This document shows, piece after piece, positions 1 through 13,106 of a stretch of 64,000 nt of DNA. How positions within the stretch are numbered: position 1 is the first letter of the stretch; every line of letters starts with the position of its first letter. The stretch is from Rhizopus sp. PT2906 (lineage: Eukaryota; Mucoromycota; Mucoromycetes; Mucorales; Rhizopodaceae). A program made the position numbers and the translations under genes. The notes beneath the pieces were generated by a model that worked only from the letters and a program-made list of their open reading frames with translations, ran no database searches and was not told the origin of the DNA. The stretch lies in NCBI GenBank assembly GCA_025529335.1, contig JAMYHX010000059.1, forward strand, positions 62,001 to 126,000, in the 5' to 3' direction.

Positions 1-2968
1 TTTGAACCACCTTATTCATCCAAGGTCATGGAATGTCTAGTACAAATCGCATCAATCCGTATTGCTTTATTTACCGAACCACAAAGAACGAAATTTATTG
101 TAGCCATTATGCAAGGCATACGTAACATTATCGTCAATACGCAAGGACTAGATGATGGTGACAACTATAACGGATTCTGTCGATTTCTGTCACGATTTAG
201 AGCTACTGTTCCCTTGAATGAAATGGTACAAACCCCTGGATATCTTGATTGGATCGAGTTGATTGCCAATTTTTCATTCAAGGCGTTTCAATCATGGAAA
301 TTTGCGCCCAACACATCATCCTACGTGCTTAGTTTCTGGACTAGATTGGTGCAGAGTATGACATATTATCAACAGCTGGGAGAAGAGGCAATTGAGAAAC
401 TAGCGAATCTCACAATAGGAGTAGCGTAAAAAACGGTGAGGCGACTTGTTAGTGTAGTGTCTAACGGTGTGTATAGATAGTTCAAGCCTATGTTTCCACC
501 GCATTGGAGGCTGTTCCTATACGTATTGAGGAAGGACTTGATGGTAATTAAAACAATCATGAGTGTATATTCTTTCCATTTAATAGCTTATATAGACCCT
601 CTCGAGAATGAGGATGCCCTGATAGAATCATTAAATCATCTAGGACAAATAGCACACAAGAGGTATCAAGCTTGCAGCACAGCTTTGATTGAACTATTTA
701 ATTCAATTACCGACCAGTATCAGGAACTCATCAATACGGTCGGCATAAACGTGTCCTCTGAATTTAAAGAAGCTTTGGAAGTGATTGAAACAAAGTATGC
801 CTGGGTTGTTTACATCATGGGTTCTTTCATAGGAAATAGAGCTGTAATACATACAAGTTGATTTTATTATTATTATTAGTTAGCTAAGAGTTAATTTTGT
901 GTAGGCATTTATGACGTCTGACAATGTCGATAAAATAGACAGCGAGATCACGACAAAGGTATTGCAGCTAGTTGACTTTCAACAATCTCTTTTGAATCAG
1001 AATGGAAGTACTTTTATGAATGAAAAGTTGGATTTAGCCATCATCTTCTTTTTCCAAATGTTTAAAAAGTCATACATGTCCGAATCAAGTGGAAGAGACG
1101 TAAGTTGACGCGTCTGACTTTTACACATAAGGTTGACCTTTTTTTTTTCTCTATTAGATTTATTCGATTCTATCAGAAGTGTTTGGAATAAGTCATCAAG
1201 TGACAATGCTAGATGTGATTATGCGAAAGATGTTAGTATTGGAAAAAGAAGGTCACATATAACTATTGTTTGACATGTATATACAATAGCATATCCAATT
1301 TACAACACTGGGCAGATAATGAAACTGTCATCCGACGGACTCTAGAGTTATTTAATGATTTAAATACAGGGTAATATTGTATCATATAACTTTATTTGGA
1401 TGCTCATCTTGTATTTAGATATGGTGCTTCCAAAAACCTTCGCAAGATTGAAGCAACTACCTTCATCCTTCAAAACCACATGTCAACTGAGATTGCTTTT
1501 TGTCAGCATGAGAAGCAACATGATAACAGGATCCTTTATTTTCAAATACTTTGCAAGCTACTATTTGCAGATGATAATATTACAGAACGTGCATTTTATG
1601 ATTTTATGGAACCATTTCATAGACGAATCGAAGCATTAGGTTCACTAGACACTGTAGAGGCATTCCAACAAGAATCAGTTAAGGTAAAATTAAAAAAAAA
1701 AGGAGGAACTATAGCTTATTGTTTATCTAGAAAGCAATCCGGGACATCTTTACAGACTTGTATGGTTTCATGCTGCCCATTCAGAGCCGTCGTCACTTTA
1801 CGCTCTTTTTTGACTGGTTCTATAATTACTACTCGTCTCTCTTGCTTCGTGCGGTAGAATCATGGTCTCCGGATCCAATAGTGAATACATTATTGAAATT
1901 CTACGTAGAGTACGCCAGTAATAAAAACCAGAGACTTGGTTTTGACGTGTCTTCTCCGAACGGTATTTTGATCTTTAGAGATGCAAGCCAAATTATTTCC
2001 ATGTATCATCAACAGGTGATGAAGCAACCAGTGTTACGACAAGATCAAGTCTATGATTACAGATATAAAGGTATCATTCTGTGCTTTGATATCATGTCAA
2101 AGTGTCTTGGTGGGAAATATGTTAATTTTGGCATCCTTTGGCTCTATCAGGACAAATCTGTGAATGAAGCAATAGATGCAACGCTCCAGCTAATACAGAG
2201 TATTCCAGTGAATGATCTCATGGTAAGTCTTTTTTTTTTTTTTTTTTTTTTTTTTGAAAATGAAAAACATTGTATAATTATGTATTTTCTGTAGTGTTTC
2301 CCAAAGCTATCTCACTCCTTCTTCTTTTTACTTGATGAACTAGTCAGAGAACGACAACTTATGGCCTTGCCTCACTTATCCCCCGAGACATTCTTGCACT
2401 TGATGCAAGCTTGTGAACAAGGCATGGACTCCTCGGATCAATTGATATGTTCTCATGCTTGCTCTGCTATAAATCATATAGCCTGTTTTGCTATTCAAGA
2501 AACCGAAAAATCGACAAGACAACAGCAGCGTCGAAGGTCATCTGCACAACAGCATTGGCTCATTACTTATCTCGCACAATTCAATCATATCTTACCGACC
2601 TTGTTGGCAGGTCTGTTTCAGTTACTGTTATTTGATGATAAATCAGATCAGTGGACCTTGTCAAGACCACTCTACCCGTTGATTTTATTACAAAGAAATT
2701 ATGTTTTCAAGTATATCAGTGTTGTTATCGAACAACAGCCACCAGAGACAAGGCCTATTGTTACAACAGTAAGTTTTTTAAAAAAAAAAAAGAAATACAA
2801 GGTACTCATTTTGCATAGGTTTTGAATGGTTTATTAGACGGCATCAATTGGACCTTAACAACAAAGGATAGGGAAAGATTTACTCATAATGTATCTTCTT
2901 TTAGAAAACCGCTGAATGCACACAGTATAAGCTTGACACCACTAACGGTTCCTCCGTCATATTACTAA
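1..2968 (+). CDS. XPO7: Exportin-7 (RanBP16 family nuclear export receptor), 5' truncated by window
   Basis: C-terminal half of an importin-beta superfamily export receptor that carries cargo through the nuclear pore with RanGTP. The 5' end lies before base 1. Several exons join by short GT-AG introns (for example one ending near 588) and follow the vertebrate exportin-7 order. Recognisable stretches include YNGFCRFLSRFR near 166-205, WKFAPNTSSYVLSFW near 295-340, FDVSSPNGILIF near 1940-1975 and YVNFG near 2118. The last exon ends PLTVPPSYY with TAA at 2966-2968. HEAT-type helical repeats are expected for the family. The stop lies 30 bp from the stop of the opposing ATG2 gene. A run of about 24 T near 2228-2252 sits in an intron. 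Family assignment is firm; some internal splice sites were not resolved. Confidence 0.88.
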
Positions 2969-2998
2969 AGAAATACACAAACAAGATTGGATAGTTTA

Positions 2999-5900
2999 TT
3001 ATTTTTGTTTTTTATATTTCTAAAGTATAGAAGCGACATCAAATAAACGATTAGTCATTTTTTTTTTTTTTTACATGATACAAACATACTTACATCTTCG
3101 TTTTGTAATCGTCTGATAGGATCTATAGAGTATCTGAGACCGTTAAATATACTTTGAAACGCGCCTGTAAGCCCAATCATCGGTCTAATGACAGCCACAG
3201 GTACAGCTCGTATGACATTTCGAGATGGTTGCTGTATTTCATCGTCATCTTCTTCATCATCAGCAGGAACTGCCAAAATAGTTTGAGCCATGTGTTCATC
3301 CGTATACACAAAATGCTCCTGAGGTTGATGGCTCTGTTGAGAACCTGCAAAGAAGTCATCTGCATGTTCTAGGATCACTTGGGTTCCGGATGCCACACGC
3401 GAACTCAGCTTGATGGCCTCAATCGCTGTAGCACGAGCGAACGAGATCGTGCCCTTTTGAATGCCTCGCATGATACGACCATCCTTGCGGTACTGCTGAA
3501 TGGGTAACAAAACAAGATCAGCCATACCTGTTCCCAGATTGGTGAGTGATCGGATAGGCGCGACACCAGAGACCATATGCGGAACCTGTGTTTGCTTGAT
3601 GTGAGGTAACCACTCTTGCGCGATCTTGTCAAGCAAAGAATCAACGCCGGCTACACCCGTCAGTTTGATTTGGCAAAGCGACACCTTTGCACCATCAAGC
3701 GAGAACAAATTGATAAGCTCTGCAAGCTGCCCTTCTTTAAGATTACCGTAATTGATATATTTGGGCTTATAGTCTACTTTGAGCGTGATAGGGGAGATAT
3801 TGACAGACTCTGTAAAAAGCTATTAGCATTTTGTTTTGACTGAAAAAAAAAGACGACTTACGAAAGAATGTCTCATCTGCCTTTGGTTCCTTTGATGGTA
3901 TATAATTCATGATTGGCGTAGACTTTACAATCATCTTATCAAACGTGAAGAATCCAACCAGGAAATTAAGAGCATCTTGGTCGATATAGAGTCGAACAGG
4001 CAGCAGCTTTGCTTTGAGTCTCAGTTCTGGATCATCTGCAGGCCGCAAACAAGTCAATTGGATATCAATCATTTGTTCATCCTTTTCTCTAAACACAGTA
4101 GGTGATTTCATATAGCCCAAAAACTTCTTCCAGGCTGACGTTTTAATGTTGTCAATTATATCTACGTCCTTTATGCGCAGTTGGAAGCGTACAACTGTCT
4201 TTTCATGCGTAGGCATAAGATGAAAGTCGACATCTATACCCGTCAGTTGAACCTCCATCTGTGCCGTGTCTCGCTTTCGTTGGTAGAATCCGCCTCCTTG
4301 ATCTGTCATACTTGTCGTTCTTCTGTCATGCTTCCGTGCTGCCATTTCGGCACGGACGTAGTCCCAATCGTAGCCGTCGTATAGTTTCCATACAAGATTC
4401 ACGTGGCTCACATGGAGAGATAGAACAGCCCCTGATGTTCTCTCGGGTGTGTTTCTTGTTTCGCTTGTCGCGTTCAAAGAGGACGAACCATAAAAGTCAT
4501 CGACTAACTCGAGTTCGTCTGACACTAGCATTCGCACAATGTCCTCTGACCTCCTGATATGTCTCGGTGGTTTCATCGGCGGTGATGCTGTTTTAATCGT
4601 GGGTGATGCGTAAAATTCCTCTTCATAGTCTTCAATTTCAGGTGCTTCGATTAGCGTCGGAGGAGATATCTTGGTCTCTCTAGACATCATCATCTTGAAT
4701 GCATGCTCGTCCAAGCTAGCCAGCATATCTTGTTCATTCATAAATTGCTTAACGGTAGAAGGTGAATGGGATTTATGAGAGGGTTGTTTCGACTCTGAGC
4801 CATCATCGAAATCTTCCTTGAGGGTCGACAGATGCGTGATGAGGTTGATCAAGGACTGAAACGAATCCGCATGAGTGTCTAGGTGAATTGCGGCATTTGT
4901 CAGCGCCACGTCTGCCTTGGGCGCTACTATATGGTCCAGTAGCTTTAACTTTACATCAACCTCAATCGATCTTAATCCAGCCAAAGGTATGAGACCAAGG
5001 TTAGTCCAGTATGCTTCTGATGTACTGTTGTTACCCATGTTCTTCTCGTCTATTAAGGGGCTGTGCTTAAGTTCAGAGAACAAAAGCTGAATGCTGTCCA
5101 CGGAAATGTTGATTTCAAGGATAGACTGTCCTGTCAAGATCTCAGTCACCACCTGTATGCCATCCGCCAAGATAACGCACCGGAATGGGTAGTCATTAGG
5201 ATCATAGTCGATAGAGGTCTCCAGTACATTTGTGTACACTTTAACACATTGTGTTGGAGGATCAATTAGGTTTATCTATAATTTGTATAAGCTATCTCTC
5301 TCTCTCTCTCTCTTTGACGCGTGCATTTGCGCACACAATATGTTCTACTTACATCCTCTGGCATTTGCTGAAAATAGACAAGCTGATCTATAAAACTAAT
5401 ATCTGGAGTCGCCTTCCAGCACAAGTTACAGACAACGACACTTGAATCTTTATTGATTCTATTCATATCTGGAAATAACAAAAGTCTAGAAAAGATGGAT
5501 ACCATTGGCTTATTCTTACTAGACTACGCATATATATATATATATATAAAAGAGAGAGAGAGAGGAGATGAGTAACGTTGTATCAATAAATATGAAAAAA
5601 ACTTACTGCCATTATCTTGGGCAACGTCCTACAGATCAACGGTCGCTGTTTGATCGCATCGTTCAGGGCTAGTTGCTCAATATCCAATGTTGTAATATTT
5701 TCATCTCTTCCTAAATGCTTCATGCAAGCAAAATACTTGAACTCTGAAAAATCAAGCGTGTAGAGATGATCATCGGATGGCTGAAGGTACCAGAGCCCTT
5801 GGCTCATGACAGCCACAATTGACAGTAGGCTTGGCCCTTCTTGCTGTTGCTCTCCAGATGCTTTCTCTACATTCAATAGGAACCGTGGTTGCCAAAGCAA

Positions 5901-8447
5901 CAGATCGTTTTGAATAGTCTGCACTTTATCCCATCGCTTCTTTGTCAAGTTCATATATGTCTGAGGGAAATGACAATTGGCTACTAATTGCTAAACAAGA
6001 GAGACAGTGTCATTATACATGATTTTGCATAGCTTATAAAATATATACCGAGGTTTCAATCGTTCTCTGTTTGAATATAAGAGCAGAATCTGATTGATTT
6101 TCAATCGACATATTCTTTTGACCTTGCCGTAATTCATCAAACAATGTTCGAGGAAGTTCAAACTCGGATGCATCCGTTTGAAGATGTATCGATGCAGGAT
6201 CTTTAATGGTAAGCTCGATGCTAGGTGACAGTGTGTCAGATAGTAAATCCTTGTCTTGCACTGTCTTTACTGTAAACCAACACTGGACAAGATCGTCTAC
6301 AACAACAAAAACACTCTTCAATAAGCAATTTTAACAAATGTGTCGCGTGTTACCTTCTTTCATAAATACGTTGATATAATTCAGTTCGATATTGACACGT
6401 AGAGCAAATTTTCGGCTACTTGATTCCTTTCTGCCCTTTTTCTTTTCTTCGCTTGGTGAGGATGACCAGCTAATGACAGGTTTCTTGATATCCACACTCA
6501 GTTGGTAGTCGTGGCATTTATCAGTGTACTCGTACCGACTGGTCGCTTGGCTCATATCAGGCGATAAAAGTACAAGGCGGATAAAGGCACATTTGATACG
6601 CAATTTAGTGTTGGCTGGAACTTCTGAGGTGCTCAAGTCCAAGTTTTGTGGTGGTGGTGGTGGTAGTGTTGGTCGTGATGAAGATGATGGAGATCTATTT
6701 AATATGGCCAAAACATATTGTTCCAATCGATCTACAGTACGTGGATCCACTAGAAGCTTGAACGCCTGTATATCTACATATATGTCCTCGTCCAATGAGA
6801 TGTTTCCTACATGAACCATTCATATATACATATACAGAAGTAGGCAAATGACTGTAATATATTACCTCTTTTATTGTCCAACTTGATACGAATGACTTCC
6901 ACTGGACTACGCTCAACGGACTGCTCGGCATCATAAAAGGAAGGAAATAAATCCTGATGGGAGTAGCTCTTTTTGATACTGTCATCAAATTGAATCATAG
7001 GCTGACATCGTAACCCATGGTTAGTCTCAATCCACTCATCTAACATCAGGTCAGACAAGCGGATATTGACGCATTGATCATGGCTCGAGAACTGTTGTAT
7101 TCGAATGTTGAGCTGATCCATTGTCAATCGAATATGTCCTTGATTTAGATCGACGAGATCCTGATCGAGAATGGATACGTTGTCTGAAGGATGTTGATGT
7201 AATATGAAGCATTCTATAAGCGATATCTGTATCTTGATCTTTCGTTCGGATGCATCGTTATCTGAGTGAATTGTCATATAGTGCTTTTGGTTTCTCATGT
7301 CCAAGTCGCCCAAGATGTCTGTATTTGTCGGAGGAGGCTGGTCCTGCTGGGTAAAGTTTAAAAGGTCCATAAAGAAGGCAAATTGACTTGGAGTGATAAT
7401 GATACGGGAATGAGTTAATAAAAAGTCGACTTGTTTAATATGGAATGCATTTTCATTGTATGGTATCGTCTTTATTCTTATCCAATTTGATTTATCCATT
7501 GTGGTGAATATGAGTGCTTCATATGGGTTAGCATCATAAAATACGTCTGATTGCTCGCTTATGATGATGGGAGCAGATCTAAGCCAGACGGTTGGAGAAG
7601 ATATAGTAATTATCTTTATAGTTTCATTTGGTACAATGACAGAACTTTCATCTATAGTATTAGTTGCATGGTTGTTATTATTAAATTCAGGTGTCTCATC
7701 AAAATATGCAATTCTAGGTATGGAAATATCAAGGCTGTAGCATGTGTTATTACTGTCTGGTGATAATGGGGCATCTGACTTGTGTACGATATGTATCACT
7801 GTGTCTATGACATCGACTCTAAGCTGCGCAAATAGCTTATCAATGGTGCGTGTTAAGATATAGATGCCGTCTCCTTGAGATTGGATATCCTCTTGTTCAT
7901 CTGGTTGCTTTACTTCTGACTTTAAGAAATCATCTGCGAAATGCAAAGAAGAGGACATGATAGACCCCTCTATTGAAATATCTATAATTTATAAGTACGC
8001 CTCGTATCTCTTTTATGTATCTACCTGGCTTTCTATGATGCTGTTGTTCTTTATGCTTGACTGGAACTAAATTTAATTCAAGGCCTTGAATTTTAATGGA
8101 TACTCCGCTCCAATGATTTGCCCAAGGTAATGAAGCATGAATGCTGGAGACATGACCTTTTTCAACCATAAAAGGTGAATCTTGTAATAGTTCATTTAAT
8201 TTCTACAAAATGCTTTAGCTCATATTTAATAAACACACAAGGAATCATTTACGGTCAAATTTAGTTTGAGTTCCCTTAGTTCTACTGAACCATTAACGAG
8301 TTCAATGTCAAAGTTGTCGAGATCTAGATCGTTTTCAAGAAATGGTCCAATGGCTCTCTTTAATAAAAACTTGTAAAGCTTCTTTTGAATATTGGAAGGT
8401 AAAGAAAAGCTGTTTGTCCAACCCGATAAATAGTTCCAAGCCTTCAT
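2999..8447 (-). CDS. ATG2: Autophagy-related lipid transfer protein ATG2
   Basis: Large bridge-like lipid transfer protein that moves phospholipid from the ER to the growing phagophore with ATG9 and ATG18/WIPI. The start at 8447 gives a chorein-type N-terminus with IQKKLYKFLLKRAIGPFL and, in exon 2, SLPWANHWSGVSI, typical of ATG2. The C-terminal region shows the ATG2 family block with RSLTNLGTGMADLVLLPI and RMIRGIQKGT-like residues (3400-3560). Many short introns interrupt the gene. The exon ending QNED at about 3093 has a GTAAGT donor. Splicing to an AG at 3020-3021 gives a tiny last exon ending KYKKQK with stop at 2999-3001, which is more ATG2-like than reading on into poly-lysine. Its start faces the DUF3020 gene across a 366-bp shared upstream region. 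Internal exon borders are not all resolved. Confidence 0.9.
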
Positions 8448-8813
8448 TATTTGTATATAAAATAAAAAGAAAAAGAAAAAGAGGTAAATAATAAAAGCGT
8501 AAAATGGAGATTAAATGCAACAGTGTTGTATCATCTGACCTGTACACACACACTCTCTCTCTTTATAATTTCATACTCCTTAAAGTGATATACACTCAAT
8601 AATACACTGCTTGCTTAATAAATCAATCCTTTTCTTTCACTCTTTCTCTACTTTTCTTATTCTTTTCATTAGATAAATCCTCATCATTTCATAGTCTTTT
8701 CGTTCGTTTCTATTGTCTGATTGGCTAGAATTTGTGTTTGAAATCTGTAAAATAAAAATAATTGGTCTTTTTTTCCCTTCTCTCTTTTTTTTTATAATTA
8801 ATAGAAAGAACAA
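8448..8813. promoter_or_regulatory. Divergent intergenic region between ATG2 and the DUF3020 gene
   Basis: This 366-bp space lies between two divergently oriented start codons, so it should hold both promoters. It is AT-rich with pyrimidine tracts (CT-rich near 8551-8565 and 8760-8790) just upstream of the plus-strand ATG, a pattern repeated before many genes here. No specific factor site was recognised. Confidence 0.4.
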
Positions 8814-10403
8814 ATGAATCAAGATCCAAAGGAACAACAACAAGAGTCAAGTCAAGAAGACCAAAAGCAACAAGAGCAGTCAACGTCACCAAAAGAAGAA
8901 GAGCAACAAGAACAACCGACGACACCAGGCAATCTTGAACAATCAACCAATGATGTCTTAACTGCTGCTGCCTCACAACTTCAACAATTGACACCTGAAG
9001 AGACTCAAGCACTCATTCATGCTACTGCTCAAGCTATGGGTGTATCAAATAATTACCAACAACTATTCTCTACTATAGACTCAACAAACGTGGTCTTGGC
9101 TGCTTCTATCGTAGCTGCCGCTGCTGCTGCTTCTGCCACAAATAACAATAATAACAGTAATTCAGAGGCTTCAAAAGAAACAACAACTGGTGCACCCATA
9201 GCAACATCATCCGGGACGTCGTCGTCAACAACGACGAGTAATAAACGTAAAAGAGAACCTATCGATCTCAGCACATTACCTGCAGACTTGTTGAAACGTG
9301 AACTCATGAACCAAAAGGTAATCGTCACGTTGACTCCCCCTTTTTCCCTTTCTTTGTTTTCTTTACACCCTTTTCTATATGTTAACAGGTGAGAGCAGAC
9401 AACAGAGAACGAAAAAAACGTTGGAGACAGCAAAATGAAGAGAGAAGTAAGTTTTATAATATTACGCGTGAATGCTTTTTTTAAAACTTTATTTCTTGTA
9501 GATAAAGATAATGATTTACGCTGTCGCGTGAATAAACGAGCTCATAAATTATTTGGAAAAGAAGACAATGAACATAAGCGAGCTTGGATCGAAGAAGAGT
9601 TTCGAAAAAGACAACAAAAGCGAAAGGAAAAAGAGAGAAGGAAAGGTGTGATTGATAATTCCTTGGGTGCTGTCCAAAATCATAACATCTCTCATCCACC
9701 ACCAACTCAGTCATTCATGTCACCTCAGCAACAATTAGATATCAACTATTTAATGATGCTTTGTAATAGTCTTGGTATTCCTGGCGCTGCTCGTGCGTTA
9801 ATAGGCAATGCCACCGCTACTACTACAACTACATCGACAAACAATACGGATACAGTGGCAGATAACATGTTGCAAGAACAGAGAAACGAGAAGCGAGAAG
9901 AGTCTACAGACAGCACAGATTCAATGGAACAAAAGAACACAGGGTCAATAATACCAACAGTAGATACTGCGAATGATAACAGTAACAGTAATAAGAATAA
10001 TGATGGTCGCAGTAGTAATAGTAATAATAATGATAATCATACCACAGAAGAAAACAAGGATCAACACAAGCCGATCAATTCATCTCTACAGCTGCTTGAA
10101 TTTCTACATCATATACAGCAATACCACCCTCAACAGCAACAATCGTCGTCCTCGTCACATATCGAAAACAACCCTTCTTCATCATCCAACAACGAACTAG
10201 CCGCTTTACCTACATTTCCCAACATGGATAATACGAACAAACCTGAAGAAAAGCTGGCTGCTTTACTAGCTTCGACCTTAGCCGCCGCCGCTGCTGCATC
10301 CAACAAGGAGGAGGGATCAGAGCGACCTGCTACAGAACATACCGAATTTCCTTTAGATGCAGTTTTGACACTTATGCAATTAAACGCTGGTTGGAGGCAG
10401 TAG
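8814..10403 (+). CDS. DUF3020 family protein, low-complexity nuclear regulator candidate
   Basis: Three exons (8814-9317, 9389-9446, 9502-10403) give a 487-residue protein. The N-terminus is Gln/Glu-rich, followed by an Ala/Asn/Ser-rich stretch. A basic block spanning exons 2 and 3 carries VRADNRERKKRWRQQNEERN then KDNDLRCRVNKRAHKLFG and a Lys/Arg-rich helix. This matches the fungal DUF3020 signature as I remember it. The remainder is low-complexity (Thr, Asn, Ser, Gln and Ala runs), as in many fungal transcription regulators. KRKREP near residue 145 could be a nuclear localisation signal. The joined frames across both introns restore an uninterrupted signature, which supports the splicing. 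Molecular function is not known; a DNA- or RNA-binding role is inference from the basic helix. Confidence 0.75.
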
Positions 10404-10490
10404 CATCAGATTTTTAATAAAGAAAAATTCCTTACCCCCCTTCACTCTTTCTCTTTTTCTCTTTATCTTTTTATGTGAGAAGGGGAAAGA

Positions 10491-11459
10491 ATGCTGATAG
10501 ATATTTTATTGTGTATTGCTGATTACCTAAACCATGAAGACCTACTGACACTTTCGCTGATCTATCCTGTATTGTACTATGACGAATCGTTTTGGAAAGT
10601 AAGATGCCGCAATGATTACAACGTGACGTACAATGATCCGAGCTTGACGTATCGAGAGCTTTACAAGGCATGTGTAGTTAAGCCTATGGGTCGATTACCA
10701 TGTACTCATCTAGACACAAATGCGCACTACGTACAAGTCGATGTGTGTAGCCAATGTCAAAATGGAAATCTAGAGTATCTCTTTATCTGCACAGATTGTG
10801 GTCAGGTACTCTGTGATCGGCATACAAGGCACCATGCACGGTTAGGAAAGAAGAAACATCAAGTGTATTATAAACCCAACATGTCAGAGTTCTTTTGTCA
10901 AGCTTGTCTTGACTGGGTAAGGAACATACAATGTAAATCATACGCAATTCATTCATCTTGGAATAGATTGGAGGTATGGATTCGTATACAGCAGAAATAT
11001 ATTACGCATCCTCCCTGTCTCTGCTTTGGATGAACACACTTTGTTTGAATGACCAAAAGACACTGGAACTCAAGCAAGTACGGCAAAAAGAGCGGTCCAT
11101 TCGTTGGAAAGATACACCACGCCATGTACTCAAAGATGGTCTGTGTCTTTTGCCTTTACAATGGATTACTGTATGGGAGGATTTCATTGAGGGATGGAAA
11201 ACAGAACGACCAAAAGAAGTGATTGATTGCACAGTGGAGATAACCAACTTACAGCATGTGAGCATCATTTCTTCCTCCACTTGGAGTTATCTACGTAGGC
11301 ATTATATGGTCATAGGAGACAAGATAACAGAAGGTAAAAAAAAGAGAGAGAGAGAGAATTTACTGATAAACGAAATAATTTAAACAAGCATAAACAGACA
11401 ATTTGGTATCAAAGAATCTATTGGGTCAACTTCAAGCATGGAAGAAAAGAATACATTAA
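10491..11459 (+). CDS. F-box / ZnF-UBP-like / DUSP-like domain protein
   Basis: Exons 10491-10916, 10967-11333 and 11398-11459 give 284 residues. Residues 1-45 resemble an F-box (ILLCIADYLNHEDLLTLSLI), the segment that docks substrate receptors onto SKP1 in SCF ubiquitin ligases. Residues 64-142 have Cys/His spacing like the UBP-type zinc finger (CSQCQ, CTDCGQVLCDRH, HH, FFCQACLDW). The C-terminal third has LPLQWITVWEDFIEG followed by STWSYLRRHY, resembling the DUSP domain of deubiquitinases such as USP20/33. No peptidase core is present. The intron choices keep frame and give 50- and 64-bp introns. The stop TAA (11457-11459) overlaps the stop of the opposite patatin-like gene. Domain calls are from motif similarity, moderately sure for the first two and less for DUSP. 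Confidence 0.65.
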
Positions 11460-13062
11460 TGCATTGATTGTGCTCTCTTTTTGTTTTCAATATAACGACT
11501 ACGAACCACCACTGGTTCTCTTTCGACATTCATAGCCTTTAATCTCAAAACAGCTAGAATAATAAATATCAATCCATTGTCCTCTTTCATTATTTCTTTT
11601 TACCTCTGTCCAAAGCCAGTTCAATCATACAACGTGTCTTTATAAATGCAATCAGTGGCCAAATAGACCTTTCACCATGCAATATCCTATGATAAAGGGT
11701 TATTTCTATATCACACTTGTTTTCCTTTTCTTTTTTTTCTTTTTTTTTTACCAATAAGCTAAAGATTGATGAGACGGGTTTGAAAACAAAATGTTCAAAT
11801 CCTATACAAAAATGTTTAGTTTTTATTTAACAACGTTTCTCTCTTTCTTTTACCGAAAAGTTCAAATCAGGCACCACATTGACATTACCCGACATCTTTT
11901 CCTCAATCACACCACGGAAAGCGCGGGGCAACAGATGAAGCTGATCAAGCTGGTACAGTCGATGCTTGAATTCAGAAGCAACGATATAAGCCAACTTATG
12001 AATCAAGGTTTCATGATGCAGATTTTGGGCCTTGGCAATAAACGGAATAGCATAAATACTTGCTTGAGAGACGATAAAGTGATTGACATTAAAAAGCTCA
12101 GAGAGTCGATACAGAGGTGTCTCGCTCTCTGCAAGTGATGCCTCGGACCAATGGTTCCATTTAACATTGGAAGAAATCCATTTGACGATATTGCCGTTCT
12201 TGTCCTTGGCCATCAAATCACAACTGCCAAAGAGTCCAGCAGAAGCAATTGAACAACATGCAGCACTCCAGATAAGCTTTGTTTTTCATGCATGGATTGG
12301 TTCAGTAGGGGGAATTTAAGGAAATATTTAAAAACTTACCACATTAGGAGCTGTCAGATAGTTTAGTAGTTGCGGTACCTCTTGTGTACGACTGGATGAT
12401 ACGCTAATGTTGAGAACACGCTTTGATCTCGCATAGGCTTCTTCAAATGTCAAATCGCCCACATTGGCGCGCACACATTCTTGTAATACCTTCATATCCA
12501 TCAAATAACCTACACGCTGTTAACCTAACTTTTAATGCAGTGTGCTCATGTTTTTACCATATTTTAAGAATCGGGTAATGCGTCGCTTAAAGTGCCTACA
12601 GAAATGAATCACGTGAACATTCATCACTTACACATACTATTCACTTCTCTTACCCTGTAGCTCTCTTGTTTGAAAATGCAGTCAGATTGATACCATCAGG
12701 TTGAAGAATTGTCTATGATATTTATATTAGCTCTCTTTCTCTTTTTTCTATCTCTCTTGCTTTACAGGCAACTCTTCATCAGTATGAATACAGATCAAGG
12801 CAGCAATCATGGCACCAATCGCCGTTCCACTAATGATTCGGGGCAAGAGACCTTGTTCGTTCAGGGCCTTGACAATACCAATATGATACAAGGCTAAAGC
12901 GGTTCCTCCTTGAAGTACCAAAGCAGAACAACCAAAGCTCTGTCTTGTATCGCTAAAGAACTTGAGTTTGGCTTGAGGTTCAAAATCGGGTGTGGATTCA
13001 ATATATTCGATTTGTCGAACGACTTCTTCCATATAATCTTGAATCAATTGCTTTGTTCTTTG

Positions 13063-13106
<44 letters not shown>

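Noticed and set aside
13065..13104. The 40-base A run read as a retroposon poly-A tail.
   Set aside because: It lies within an intron of the patatin-like gene, with no retroposon body or target duplication beside it.
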